Position numbers and translations under genes: made by a program. 64,000 nucleotides of DNA. Origin: Liolophura sinensis (Eukaryota > Mollusca > Polyplacophora > Chitonida > Chitonidae). Positions within the stretch are counted from its first letter, which is position 1. The number at the start of each line of letters is the position of its first letter. Positions 1 through 10,063 of the stretch are shown here, piece by piece. The stretch covers positions 18,667,501 to 18,731,500 of the forward strand of contig NC_088303.1 in the NCBI RefSeq assembly GCF_032854445.1, written 5' to 3'. Under the pieces are notes generated by a model. That model was not told where the DNA came from. It saw only the letters and a program-made list of their open reading frames with translations, and ran no database searches.

Positions 1-120
1 AGAGAAATTCGCCAGAAATGACAAAATTAGATGTAGTAAAGGATGGTAATGTGAAACAGAAAGGCAAATTACTTGTGACCTCATTAAAAACGAATTTGAT
101 CTACTGGAGGAGTCTGGCTT

Positions 121-160
121 GTGTTTTTTTTCCGTTGTCGTGTTTTTTTTCCGTTGTCGG
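121..160. repeat. 20-bp direct duplication with T-runs
   Basis: Two adjacent copies of a 20-bp unit, a run of T followed by CCGTTGTCG. It looks like simple slippage or a small tandem duplication, with no coding content. Confidence 0.75.
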
Positions 161-235
161 TTTTTAGTAATAAAGTTTAGATATAAAGTTATGTATAGTT
201 TTCCAGGGTTAAATTGACAAATTTTAGACCCATCA

Positions 236-266
236 AATAAAAAGATAAATAAATAAATAAATAAGC
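236..266. repeat. AAAT microsatellite
   Basis: A short run of AAAT/AAAG repeats. It resembles the 3' tail of the AAAT-type SINE family seen elsewhere in the window, but no SINE body is recognisable next to it. Confidence 0.6.
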
Positions 267-771
267 AAACAAAATTTCCAGATTTTCAGACTAACCGGAT
301 AGGTTGACAAATATCCACCAATATCACGTTGCAAGGACATTCAACAAAAATTTCTCGTCGACGTGATCGTTTTTTTTTTTGCTACATGATTGATTTATTC
401 TACGGAAACATTATAGTCATTGGAAGTTTGGTCTTACTTGAGCAACAGAAATGTCTCAAGACTTTCCGTTGACCTTTGAAAGGATCGATTTTGTTTCTTT
501 TAAAAAAGGTAACGTGGCTGGAAAACAGAGGAAATTGGCCGCTGAAGATAATGGCCTGATAAATGCGCAGACGGGAACACACGGATATGAGAGTAAACAC
601 CTTTCAAAACGGGACATTGCCCAGATGAGATCGATACAAAAATAGACCATTCTGTTTTTTCTTCTTTTTTTACAATTAAGTCGGTATTGTAAATAATATA
701 TTTTCCGCGGATTGTCGATGGCGCTGATTTAAGAGATCATTACAAACAGGTATATGTGAAAAAAGCAAGGG

Positions 772-870
772 GTTTCTGCAATCATAATGCTGACTGCCTT
801 CGTATAGGTGAAATATTCTTGAGTGCGGCGTAAAATACCAATCAAATAAATACATATATAAATAAACAAA
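772..870 (+). mobile_element. SINE family B (AAAT tail), 3' fragment
   Basis: Matches the 3' part of the family-B SINE that is full length at 22947-23226. The shared order is CATAATGCTG, a CGTATAGGTGAAATATTCTT block, a GCGTAAAATACCAATC block, then an AAAT-rich tail. The tRNA-related head is missing (5' truncation). Confidence 0.8.
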
Positions 871-2367
871 AGCAAGACACATTACAAACAAATTGCTTTG
901 TCTGAAAATTATCGTTGAATAGATATTTGTGTTATGAAAATTCAACTTTAAACCATATTAATATATTAATCTGCTTTTAAGACACCATTGAAAACTACAT
1001 CTTTTATTTTTCTGCGGGATGACTGGGCAGTTTTAACAGGCTACCATTCTGAGAAAGCAACACATTTTATAATGTAAATTGGAATTTGTTAGCAAAATGT
1101 AAAGATCCTGAGCGGCCCTTACATGTTACATTGTCAGGAGCATCAATATATTGGATATATACCCAGATACATTTTATGTGGGCTAAATGGCCAGGCTTTT
1201 GTAACCAATACAAACATTGTCAAGCTTGATATGCGAGTAGAGTCCCGAGCCCATAACTCACCAATGTTACCCACATTTTGTGTATTCTGGGCCCCGAAAA
1301 TGTGGCATTAGGACATCCCTAAGGTTACCTTAAAGTCTTTCTGCAGAAGACATTGTCAATAGGGATAGAGTCATAAACAGCCCTGGCTTTGCTTAACCTA
1401 CTATTTTCTTCTCAACAGAATCTCATTGCCACAGTGGTGTGATCAACAGAAGAAACAGTGGTCCATAAATGTAAACCACGACACACCTTTAAGCGGCGCA
1501 TTTGACCATAAAAGTGAGGACAAAGCCATTAAATGTGGAAGATTGCTTCCGCGTTGATACAATTACCTATGATAAAAGGTATTTGCTTTTTTTAACCGGA
1601 GTTGCATCAACAACAGAAAATCGAACCTTTCGTTCGTATGTTCAAGCACGAGGACAAAGACAGAAAACAGAACTGTATTTGTGAATATTTTTATCGTAAA
1701 TTTTTTTACTACAATACTTAATTATTATATGATATCATACATGGTGTATATGGTAGGATAAAACCATAAATCTAAAAACGATCGTGGTAATGAAAACAGA
1801 ACCTAAGCAACCTTAATTGCATTTTCTGTTTATTCTGTCGGAAAACTAATGATATTAGTAAATCCCTGGAAGTGTCTTTCTTTCAACGTCAACTGTTTCT
1901 TTGAGTATTGTTTATGAATTATGATAGGGTTTTAACAAACTAGGCTAAAATTAAACTAAAACTAATTTAACTAAAATTTGCACCAACGCCTAAAATAATT
2001 ACAATTGACAACATCTCCTTAACGTTTCAAAGCCTACCATCTGTGACCCCTTGAGCTACTGCAAGTCTAGCAGTAATGAATACAAAGAAATCACGTTTGA
2101 TTTTAAAGTTAATACAGAGTGTATTGTGTAGTTTGTTTAAGAGAACAGAAGCTACAGCTTAAAGTTAAAGACAACTCAAGGGATGTTTGTCAGCACAAGT
2201 TTGCAATTGTATAGCGATTATCTCATTTCTGATATTTGTTTGTTCGGCATGGGAGTTATTAGGCCTATTGTTTTCTTTTTCTTTTTAAACTGAATTCTTG
2301 TTGACAGCGAAGAAGAACCATACAACCACCGTAAGATAAAAAAAACAAAAGATGGAGGGAACTTTAC
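871..2367. other. Non-coding stretch
   Basis: AT-rich DNA with only short open frames on both strands. A 60-codon frame at 1502-1684 is at chance length. No repeat, RNA gene or splice-bounded exon was recognised. It may be intron of the minus-strand NWD-like gene, which runs leftward. Confidence 0.4.
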
Positions 2368-2453
2368 CTTTAGCCTTTTGTTTGCTGTTCCCTCGGCTTT
2401 GAATACAAACGGGTTGCCCTCGCTCAGTAATACATGTATAGAAGGGTCTTTGC
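2368..2453 (-). CDS. Possible internal exon (weak)
   Basis: On the minus strand an 86-nt stretch lies between a CCCTTTGACAG acceptor and an AAAG/GTAAAG donor. It is open in two frames, so the reading frame cannot be fixed. One frame gives GKDPSIHVLLSEGNPFVF, which reads like ordinary protein, but no family is recognised. It lies downstream of the two NWD-like exons on the same strand and its phase could be compatible. No sequence feature ties it to the NACHT/WD family, so it may be an unrelated exon or chance. Confidence 0.22.
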
Positions 2454-3154
2454 CTGTCAAAGGGCGGTAATTTATTCTCTTTAAGGCCACTACATGCCCG
2501 AGTCCTCTCCATCACTCAAGTCTTGAACACGCGAGTAACACTAAAACATTTATGACAGGATGCAAACCACCCATGAATTAATCAGATAAATTATTATATA
2601 CTCGGCAGACCGGAAACACTACTGATATATGTTTTAATCACCAGCCATAGCTCTTTTTATATAGGATTGTACTAATTTTCTAACAGTATGATTTTAATAC
2701 TCGACTGAATTGTTCTGTAGCTCCTAATTTAGGCCCATTTTTGTCAGTTGTACAGAGACTACTTCAAAGCTCAGTTGAATTTTATACCTCTTTGAAAGTG
2801 CCAGTAATGTCTATAATATAACAGTAATTTGGCAACTTTGTGGGTGGAAAAATGATGGAGTCAGAACAGCTATTCAGAATCGGAGACTGAAAGGGTTTGA
2901 ACGATACAGTGCCATTACAGGGAATAATCAATACAAAACGCCCAGATACGAATTTTCAACCCTCAGACTAAAACAGTACAGTTTGATTTAGTGATCTCAG
3001 TTTGCTGCCGATAAAAAGAACTTTGTTCTGCATGAGTTGGTCTTTGAATTTTCATTCCTCACGCTCCTTTCTCGGTGAAGAAAACTCGGAAATAGACAGT
3101 TATTGAGAATCTATCTATTTATCTATGGGTTGATAATGTATCCCGATCACGTCG

Positions 3155-3232
3155 ACTATTGTATGGTGCTTAAAGCGGGTGGAATCGACTAGAGACTGGC
3201 GCTCAACAACCTAAGCCATCACACGGACCGAA
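3155..3232 (-). mobile_element. tRNA-like head, probable SINE remnant
   Basis: On the minus strand there is an A-box-like TGGCTTAGGTTGTTGAGCGC and, about 20 nt further on, a B-box-like AGTCGATTCC. The spacing and order fit a degenerate RNA polymerase III promoter of a tRNA-derived SINE. The body downstream is not recognised. Confidence 0.35.
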
Positions 3233-3488
3233 CAAAACTGTCTTGACCAATTCATCATTGTTTGCTCGGGGCCTCCGTTTCCGGTCTGGTGCCAGCTCCT
3301 CTGTGTTGTAAACTGCTTTTGCCGGACTCACCGAAGCAGCTGGCTTGATACACAAGCAGTTAGATAAAATCTCTTGAGAGTTCGGCATAAAAATGCAACT
3401 GACATACTCAAACAAGGACATTCAGAACGTTTTTAAAATTGATAAGGAACGTGTCAAGTCATCCTGCCAGAGAGCTGACCTTACCTAC

Positions 3489-3573
3489 CTTGTTGAATCA
3501 CCTATTGTCTGCCCATATTCGCCAATTAGACGACCATCTAACGATGGGGCGTCAGGACGGCGGAATACGACGC
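3489..3573 (-). CDS. Possible internal exon (weak)
   Basis: On the minus strand 85 nt lie between a good acceptor (TTGTTATTCTTCAG) and a GTAGGT donor. Only one of three frames is open, giving 27 residues including DAPSLDGRLIGEYGQTIGD. That frame needs a phase-1 acceptor, the phase left by the NWD-like exon at 5811-6022. Against it, NWD-family proteins are expected to continue with Asp-Thr and an acidic Glu-Arg-Asn-type motif, and this exon would give Gly-Val-Val. The plus strand of the same GC-richer patch also has an open frame. Treat it as a candidate only. Confidence 0.22.
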
Positions 3574-4628
3574 CTGAAGAATAACAAGTAGCTATGCCGG
3601 CAAATCGAGGGATCTTTCCTTCAGGGAATGTTACACATAATACATTCGGCTTAGATGCTAGGAGATGAATCTTCTAAATAGATTAAAGCAATGGAAATTA
3701 CTTTTCCTTGATACCGTGGGTGGTTGCAATCACCGTGTGGGAATAAATGAAATTTGATATAATCTCATACACTGATAAATCAATGCCGGTGAAACCAGAC
3801 AATCTTTACGTAGTGGCAAGGTTATTTCATATTATTGCTATTATTACTGTTTCAGATTCGTGCGTAAGTATATGCGCGGGCAATTTTCGGAATATTTCGC
3901 CAGGATTCAAGTTCAGGCTAATGCTTTTGCAACAGGGACCCATGTCCTGTTAAGTCTCAAACTCAACCAAACAATTATACAAGTAGAACACATTGGGATT
4001 TTTAAATTAGTTCAAACAATCATTAATATGTAACTAGAAGCCAGGAGTGTTCCTGGTTGAAGTTCAGCCAAACACTTTTGCAACAGGAACTCATGTACAG
4101 ATTAGCACACTTTTGGAACTAGATGCCAAGGTGCTTTGTGTTCCAAGTTCGAACAGACCTTTATGCAACTAGGACAAATGAGGTTATCAGGTTCACTGTT
4201 GCTGATAATACATAAACTGGTCAATATATAAAAGTCTAATCCTACTGTTTGACAAACATTTTCCTGTTCATGGTACATTCCTTTTAAGTCTTGAGTCTGT
4301 GTGATTGCAATTGGAACTCATAGCAAGGATATATTCATTTGGTACCTATGGTACTTACAATATAGGACAATATATAAGGACGGAAAACTACAAAAGAAAC
4401 TAATCTGTAACATCTGCGCATGAATTATACTAGTTTCTCTAGTCTTCAAAAAGCCGTTGTATAGGTAAACATATAGGCTGACATTGATCGAAGACGACTA
4501 AGCCTTTAAGTAGCTCGACAGACATCTGTCAGAAACGACGCCAACACTTTAAAGTTTTAATATTAAGTGTTGGGTGCCTAAAAATGATAGCATTTGTAGT
4601 ATTATTACGGTACATGTGCAAATTGATA
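3574..4628. other. Non-coding stretch
   Basis: Mixed AT-rich sequence without a supported exon, repeat or RNA gene. Two phrases recur within it (CAACAGGACCCATG-like at 3928 and CAACAGGAACTCATG at 4080), hinting at a decayed internal duplication. Confidence 0.35.
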
Positions 4629-4630
4629 TA

Positions 4631-4886
4631 CACTCCAAAAATTAAAGTGTTAATATTAACAGAAAGTCTGTTGTTTGAGTGATGATAGAATGTATTCTGT
4701 TATTTTAACGTAATAATGTGTCACATTCAACATAATTTACAGTTAGTCTAATAGAATCTTTATGATGAATTAATTCAATATGTGTGTTATATTTAACAGA
4801 ATAGTCTGTTGCAATAGCAGAATACATTCTATCATCACTCAGACAACAGACTTTATGTTAACATTAACAGATTGATTTTTTTAGTG
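4631..4886. mobile_element. Palindromic Tc1/mariner-type MITE, copy 1
   Basis: A 256-bp element with terminal inverted repeats of about 75 bp. Both ends begin CACT(C/A) followed by an A-run, then the phrases AAGTCTGTTGT, TGAGTGATGATAGAATG and TATTCTG appear in inverted copies at the two ends. It is flanked by TA on both sides (4629-4630 and 4887-4888), the target duplication of Tc1/mariner elements. It has no coding capacity, so it must have moved in trans. Related copies lie at 33845 and 51173. Confidence 0.85.
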
Positions 4887-4888
4887 TA

Positions 4889-5810
4889 GCACCAAATTCT
4901 CATCGATGCATGGTTGGTGACTCCATACCATAGATGATTACCGTAGCATGACGGAATATTTCATCTTCCAACAAGTCAAACAAGAAAAAATGTGTTTCTT
5001 TTTGAGTAGACAAGCATATAGAATCCACGTAAACTCTTATGTTGTTAAGGTGTCAGATGCATGGCGTCAGTGCAATCCAAAACAACCATCACAAAAATAT
5101 GAAAGTCCTGTGCTGAAGATTTAGTGTTACAAGATGTAATAATGCGGGTAAGTGCGTTTCACGGGATAAATTCTAACGTTTCTGTCACCACTCTTCAAAA
5201 TATAATGGAAGGGGATTAATTTCACATACATAGATACTTTCACATAAACACTCGGTACTCCTGTGCCATGTAGCGATTTACCAGAAGTAGAAAGTATAAA
5301 ACACAAAAATCATCGTGGTTGAAACCTATATTTTCGCAGCCGAAGAATCCACGATGACACGGATAAAAACTACTGACATAGAACACATGTCATAAATACA
5401 GGTGCCTTACTTTGTCGCTGGAACAAACTGTAGACATCTGTTGTATTTACATACTACTGTTTAGAAAACAAATCGTAAGTACCACTAACCAAATATAGCA
5501 AGTTGTTCTTGTCAACTTATCCGAAATCTGATAAAACTACATCACCGTATACGGTCAAAATATTCAGCCCGTATCTTAGTTATCAGAGTTCAATTTTGTG
5601 TTGTCAAGGTTTGAACGATCACATTTACATAAGCAAAATCAAACTTCGTGCATATTCAATTAAGCCCTAATTAAAACATTAAGACACATCTGGCTATAAC
5701 CTGCTTTCTTAAACTTTTAAGTGAGCGTTAAGTTTTAAAATTCAATTCATGTCAAATATGGCTTTGCTGAATGGACTCCACGCAGTGGCTTGTCTTTTAC
5801 AGGACCTTAC
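4889..5810 (-). other. Start of intron 2 of the NWD-like gene
   Basis: Follows the consensus donor GTAAGG at 5810-5805 (minus strand). No exon encoding the expected continuation (Asp-Thr plus an acidic Glu-Arg-Asn-type motif) was found here or further left, and no Met-Arg-Trp-Gly-like coding motif was seen on the minus strand of 1-5800. The next true exon may lie outside the window. Confidence 0.5.
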
Positions 5811-6022
5811 CAGTAAACGTACTGCTGGTGAAAATGCGGACAATCTTCGGATCAATGCAGCAGTCAATATCAAGGTTTCCTCTCAGTGTTTCTCGCCGTT
5901 TCTCCTCTTCGCCGTATGTAGTTTTCAGGGAAACCTCCTGGAAACGGGTATTGATTTTCTTGATTTTTACTCGCACTTCACTGTCGCTTGTTTCAATATC
6001 GGCCTCGTGAGGTGAGTCATTG
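5811..6022 (-). CDS. NACHT/WD-repeat (NWD/TEP1-like) protein, coding exon 2
   Basis: A 212-nt exon with a strong acceptor (CTCTTTTCTCTTTGTG then ATCTTTCAG) and a GTAAGG donor. It is open in one frame as 1 nt + 70 codons + 1 nt, so it takes a phase-2 intron and leaves a phase-1 intron. The acceptor phase fits exon 1 at 7965-8074 exactly and the junction codon becomes Ser. The encoded stretch is acidic then basic (SDSEVRVKIKKINTRFQEVS, then GEEEKRRETLRGNL) and ends CIDPKIVRIFTSSTFT. That ending is the signature that opens the N-terminal domain of NACHT-WD40 STAND NTPases (NWD1/NWD2, TEP1 and many invertebrate relatives), where the next residue is Asp; the leftover G is the first base of an Asp codon. 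The NACHT domain and WD repeats would lie beyond the left edge. By family, a cytosolic nucleotide-dependent signalling or scaffold protein is expected. Confidence 0.85.
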
Positions 6023-6353
6023 CTGAAAGATCACAAAGAGAAAAGAGATTCGTCTTCATAATCATGTAAACGGACATCGGCGTGTTTTTTGCCCTGGGAA
6101 AGAAAAAAACCATTTAACTCGAGGAATGTTTATACGATTTCAAGATATACATATAATATATAAAAATGCACTTTAAACAGTTTGAAAGGGGAATGGTGTG
6201 ATCTAGTTATAGAGAATTCGTAGAAGAAAGGTAAGTATTATCTGTTGTCTTTGCCATCACAAACTCCTAGTTGCGCTGTGTGACGCAGATATGCATGTCT
6301 TGAAATATAGAAGAGCACAGCATAGTGATTAAAACTAAAGCACGACCGATACT

Positions 6354-6480
6354 GTGATAGTTGGCAAATGGTCACAAATAACAGGTCAAATACAGCATCG
6401 TCAATTGTCCTCAGTTAAGGTTTTATTCTAACTGCTCATGTAACTGCTCCGACAGTGACAATTTATACGGCCATTAGCAC
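6354..6480 (+). repeat. Dispersed segment with a 22-bp conserved core
   Basis: Starts with GTGATAGTTGGCAAATGG plus TCAC, identical on the opposite strand at 35260-35281 and matching 20 of 22 bases at 54419-54440. Homology continues into a CCTCAGTTAAG...TTTTATTCTAACTG block shared with 54460-54500. Function unknown. Confidence 0.6.
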
Positions 6481-6754
6481 AACAAAAATCGCAAAATTGA
6501 GTAAAAAATGCAGTGTTATTAAAAACGTCACTGAAGTTAAGTAGCAATCTGCAATGCATTCACCGTCTTATTGCCCATGGTTTTTAAGAATTACAACACA
6601 ATAGCCTTTGAAATTCTCCAGGAAGCAGCCATGGCATTCTCAAATCACACTCTGACATTTGCCCAACGCTCATGTCTAGTGTTTAGAACACAGTAATTTG
6701 AGGCACTTTCAAAAAATATCTCCAGTACTTTCACGGCAAACCTTAACTTTCATT

Positions 6755-6802
6755 TGAGTGAGTAAGTGCGTGCTTAGGGTTTAACGTCGTTCTTATATTT
6801 AA
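6755..6802 (-). mobile_element. SINE family A tail fragment
   Basis: GAGTGAGTAAGTGCGTGCTTAG followed by GGTTTAACGTCGTTCTTA is the reverse complement of the family-A 3' end (AAGTACGACGTTAAACCCCAAGCACTCACTC type). Only the extreme 3' end is present. Confidence 0.7.
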
Positions 6803-7179
6803 GGACTAGAGATCACTTTTGTAGGGGACAGTCGTATGCCAGCCTTCAACGATAACGGATGTTCCGGGTTAATAATCGCAAGATCGCAAGATTTATTCAT
6901 CGGAGATTTTGGCCACTCCATCCATATATCGGGTGGGCATAAAAAAATGGGCCGTACTTTGATGCTGTATTGCTCCATTATCCTTCGTTCAAACCCTTTC
7001 AAACTTCAGACATTCAAATAGCATGATTTTGTCAATATACTGACCAATTTCCAAGGTCATAACTTGAGCAGTCTGTGCACAGGGTTAAAATGAAAACACA
7101 GCCTCAAAAACGCATCTTCCAGTGACCCAGATTGCATCACCGCTCAGATGTCATGAGGGTCGCACGCAAAAATTCACCT

Positions 7180-7320
7180 AGGATGAACTAAAAGTACGCA
7201 TCAAGGACTGCTGGAAAAATTACTTTTAAGGAGATTCGGGACTCAATCAGTTCATGGACGAAACGTTTGCGCGCCGTCTACCGAGAAGATGGAGGGCCAG
7301 TTGATCACCTTTTCAAGTAA
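7180..7320 (+). pseudogene. Tc1/mariner-superfamily transposase, C-terminal remnant
   Basis: The plus strand encodes a C-terminal segment in two frames with a break near 7230. The first part reads ELKVRIKDCWKN and the second SISSWTKRLRAVYREDGG, ending VDHLFK and a stop at 7318-7320. The pattern (Leu-Lys-x-Arg-Ile, then Trp-x-x-Arg-Leu and a Gly-Gly-x-x-x-His-Leu end) is typical of mariner-like transposase C-termini. The DDE catalytic core upstream is absent. This is a dead fragment inside intron 1 of the NWD-like gene. Confidence 0.65.
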
Positions 7321-7680
7321 AGCAAGGTAGAACATCATTTTGAAATGTCCGGAACGTACGTTTTTGACTTTTGGTTCCATGAACAGAAATTTTAAAGGAT
7401 GAAATTGAAATTTGGTCTGTATACTTAGGACATAATGGCTTTTGAGTGTGTAAATTTTTGGAAGAGGAACGTAGGGTTTCGGAGATATTGAGTGTCAAAC
7501 TACTGCCAATTTTTTTTGTCAACCGATATATATTATGAAGCCCTTTGACGAAACAACCAATGAAATGATGATACGAGTTATATTTTACATAGTCAAGGGA
7601 AAAAGCGTTAAAAATTAAAACGGAAGATATCATGTCCTGAAAGAAGATAATACTGAAATGCATAGATACTATTTTTGCGA
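7321..7680. other. Sequence following the transposase remnant
   Basis: AT-rich sequence with phrases such as TTTGGTTCCATGAACAG and TTTCGGAGATATTGAG. It could be the 3' untranslated part of the same element. The open frame on its minus strand (7313-7663) has no family signal and I do not regard it as a gene. Confidence 0.3.
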
Positions 7681-7964
7681 TTTTAATTTACCAGTACAGT
7701 TGAACAACAACAGCAACACACTAGTGTTTCCAAAATGTAACCCCGGTAGAGCTGCATGCACCAATCCAAATCAGGTTCAGATTTCAGAACTATCTGTGCT
7801 TATATTACCAGACTAGACTTACACTTTGGAGTAGCTTTGAGTTTAAGCCTGACCGATTTGAGTCGAAGGTTTAGATATTATTAGGTGGTTTTTACACTCC
7901 CGCTCCTAAATTACTCTAAATCAGGTATGGCGCGCAGATAACATTACGAAAGCCTTGTTCTTAC

Positions 7965-8074
7965 CTGAAAGCGATATTTTTGCGGCGAAAATGTTGGAGT
8001 CTGACATACTTATGTTTTCCATTACTGTCAGGGGACATCAAAGAACCATCGGCTTTAGTAGACGCGCTACCCAT
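7965..8074 (-). CDS. NACHT/WD-repeat (NWD/TEP1-like) protein, first coding exon
   Basis: Start codon at 8074 in a good context (A at -3, G at +4). Thirty-six codons plus 2 nt follow, to a consensus donor (TTTCAG/GTAAGA at 7965/7964). The protein begins MGSASTK, matching the N-myristoylation consensus (Gly2, Ser/Thr at position 6, basic residue at 7), so membrane tethering through a lipid is predicted. The rest (SPDSNGKHKYVRLQHFRRKN) is polar and basic, which would help membrane binding. The phase-2 donor joins to 5811-6022. Together the two exons give 107 residues ending in the NWD-type SSTFT motif. It is divergently placed to the signal-peptide gene at 15191. Confidence 0.82.
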
Positions 8075-8400
8075 TTTGGGTGTGAGGTTCAGTTGGAAAT
8101 GTCTTCCGTATAGCCCTTTGGTTGTATTGGGACAAGAAAGAACATGGAAAATGACGTCTGTGCTAACACGTTAAGGCCAGCCTCACCATTAACCGGTAGT
8201 ATTTTGTGCATTTTCAATGGTCCTGTGCTCTGAACTAATGCCTTCTTAATACAAACTGAGGTGGACTTAATCGCATTGACTTTGTGGCCTTGCACGAAGT
8301 TTTTCGTAACTGTGGCGTGCAAGATTATACCTTGGACGATCTGGTATTGTTTACCACCAAACCCTCGGTTTGTTCGTTCAGTCAAATGTCACGCTTTAGT
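8075..8400 (-). promoter_or_regulatory. Presumed 5' leader of the NWD-like gene
   Basis: Region immediately upstream of the start codon. It contains an open frame of nearly 100 codons (8385-8089, minus strand) that ends 14 nt before the ATG in a different frame, lacks an ATG at its beginning, and has no family signal. It could be 5' untranslated sequence with an upstream frame. No clear TATA box or initiator was identified. Confidence 0.3.
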
Positions 8401-8966
8401 GAGCAACTTAGGGCCTTCAGCCACCTACCCCACCGTTTTGAGATCAATAGTACTACCATACCTAGGTTAGAAACCTGTAAAGCCTTCTACATGTACACAA
8501 CAGGGTTTACTTGCTAATCAATAGCGGGATATCCTACAATATTTTATGTAAGAAAGGGTGCATTATTTATTGAGTTGAGCTTTATGAAATAGGTAAAAGT
8601 TTAGTTGGATTTGTCGAGGCAGACAAAAGTAGAACTGACCTGATTATATCGTATTCAACCTGATGTTACTGTGAATGGTATTGCTTTATACTATAATGTT
8701 GTTTGTATGTTCCTGAAACGGTTTCGAAGTACATATATACTTATGCAATCAGGGTGTGAAGTCAACAACTGATTACGTACATACGTGTTTTATGATGTAC
8801 TTCATTTACCCAGGTATGCACTCCCCGGGAAGGCATGGCTGACACGCGAGGCTTTTGATACATTACGACACAAAAGGAAAATGGAACAGAGAGAAAAGGG
8901 GAAGCAAAGAAACAATGGAAGCAATAAAAGAGAAAAAAACTTCTACCCATAGTGCATGATTCTTTT
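8401..8966. other. Intergenic, nothing recognised
   Basis: AT-rich sequence; frames in all directions are short. A purine-rich patch (8875-8940) lies just before the 28-bp repeat. Confidence 0.35.
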
Positions 8967-9128
8967 ACCTGCAAGGAATACACGGGCTGCACTTACCTTT
9001 AACGAATACACGGGCTGCACTTATCTGCAAGGAATACACGGGCTGCACTTACCTGTAACGAATACAGGGGCTGCACTTATCTGTAAGGAATACACGGGCT
9101 GCACTTATCTGTAAGGAATACACTTATC
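8967..9128. repeat. 28-bp tandem repeat, about 5.5 copies
   Basis: The unit GGAATACACGGGCTGCACTT plus 8 nt recurs with exact 28-bp spacing (CACGGG-type phrase at 8981, 9009, 9037, 9065, 9093; partial at 9121). Units alternate between AACGAATAC and AAGGAATAC variants, suggesting amplification of a pair. Confidence 0.9.
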
Positions 9129-9211
9129 ATATGTACACTTGATGTCCAAAAACTCGCACAGACAATTTCCTGAAGCTTAAAACAAGACTATGGCAGACAA
9201 TGGATTCTCTA

Positions 9212-9600
9212 TCACCATAAAACCCAACAATGGGAAATGACTGAACCAGGGAATATTGGTAGATAAATATAAGCGTCAAGTCCGACATTCATATACCATT
9301 CGTATTCCTTAAAAGGCGTTCCAAGTCGATAATCGCAAGATCCATTTTCAAAACAACGTTTAACACTAACTCCCAAAGATACAGGTATGTAAGAAATTAT
9401 ACAAATAAGAAATAAAGCCGGTAACACACAAGAGAGAAGCGGTCATCAGTTTTCAATGATGCCGGGCAGACAATGAATATTCCAGGCATGAATTCCATAT
9501 CCAAGTTCAAATTCGTAGTCCCTGAATGAGTTCCATGTCAAATAACAATTAAACAAGTATCTCAGACGCGCTTTAATTGCAACTGTTCATAAAGGCATCA
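9212..9600 (-). repeat. Dispersed duplicated segment, copy 1, possible exon
   Basis: The minus strand matches the plus strand of 42427-42840 and 47985-48245. A stretch open for 80 codons contains SVKRCFENGSCDYRLGTPF. It is preceded by a long pyrimidine tract and GGGAGTTAG, so translation could begin after a splice acceptor near 9373. Copy 2 keeps a similar peptide (VKRCFGNRSCGYW) but is soon stopped, and copy 3 has in-frame stops. Either a small exon family decaying in two copies or a non-coding repeat; I cannot tell which. Confidence 0.45.
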
Positions 9601-10063
9601 TGCTGATGTAATGAGCATGGCTACCTTTACGGCCCCTAGCCCCAGTTTAAGCGATAGTAGATACAGTTTGAAAATGACAAGCGTTACAGACCCTAAACGA
9701 TCAGAATGTGGTTCAAAAGTAACGGACGATTACGTCTTTCCCGTTAATATGTAAAGATCTCATGCTACAAGAGGCGCCGTCTATGATGTTACACATGACA
9801 TACAAGATAGAGCCACACAGGCTGTCTTACAGGTATGTAATATCCGCCACAACAGTGAACGTATAATATCGCCAATGAGTTACGACAATCCTTGAAATGA
9901 CAGATGTACTTATATACTTGTTTTTCCATTCACCTGGCACATATTTATTTACCAAAAATGTGGGTGTTATCTGGCGGTGATGCTAAAGTCTCATCTGGCA
10001 GAAATATATAGGTGTGCTGGGTGGTAACATGAGGAGCTTTATTCCAGATGTGAGTGTTTTATT

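Larger units (their letters stand above)
1..771. other. Left edge, no gene supported
   Basis: AT-rich sequence with the two simple repeats listed separately. An open frame of 64 codons on the plus strand (451-645) follows a possible acceptor (AGCAACAG) but matches no family I know. A frame of this length is expected by chance here. Confidence 0.4.
6023..7964 (-). other. Intron 1 of the NWD-like gene
   Basis: A 1942-bp phase-2 intron bounded by GTAAGA and a pyrimidine-rich AG acceptor. It contains a short SINE-A fragment (6755-6802), a decayed mariner-type transposase end (7180-7320) and a 22-bp phrase at 6354-6375 that recurs in inverted orientation at 35260-35281. Confidence 0.8.

Noticed and set aside
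3393-3665. Plus-strand frame ending SPIRRPSNDGASGRRNTTPEE-like, continuing open after one stop
   Set aside because: No family, no splice border, and it overlaps the minus-strand mini-exon candidate in a GC-richer patch where stops are scarce.
5749-6015. Two overlapping plus-strand open frames
   Set aside because: Antisense to the well-supported minus-strand exon at 5811-6022.
7980-8174. Plus-strand open frame
   Set aside because: Antisense to the first coding exon of the NWD-like gene.
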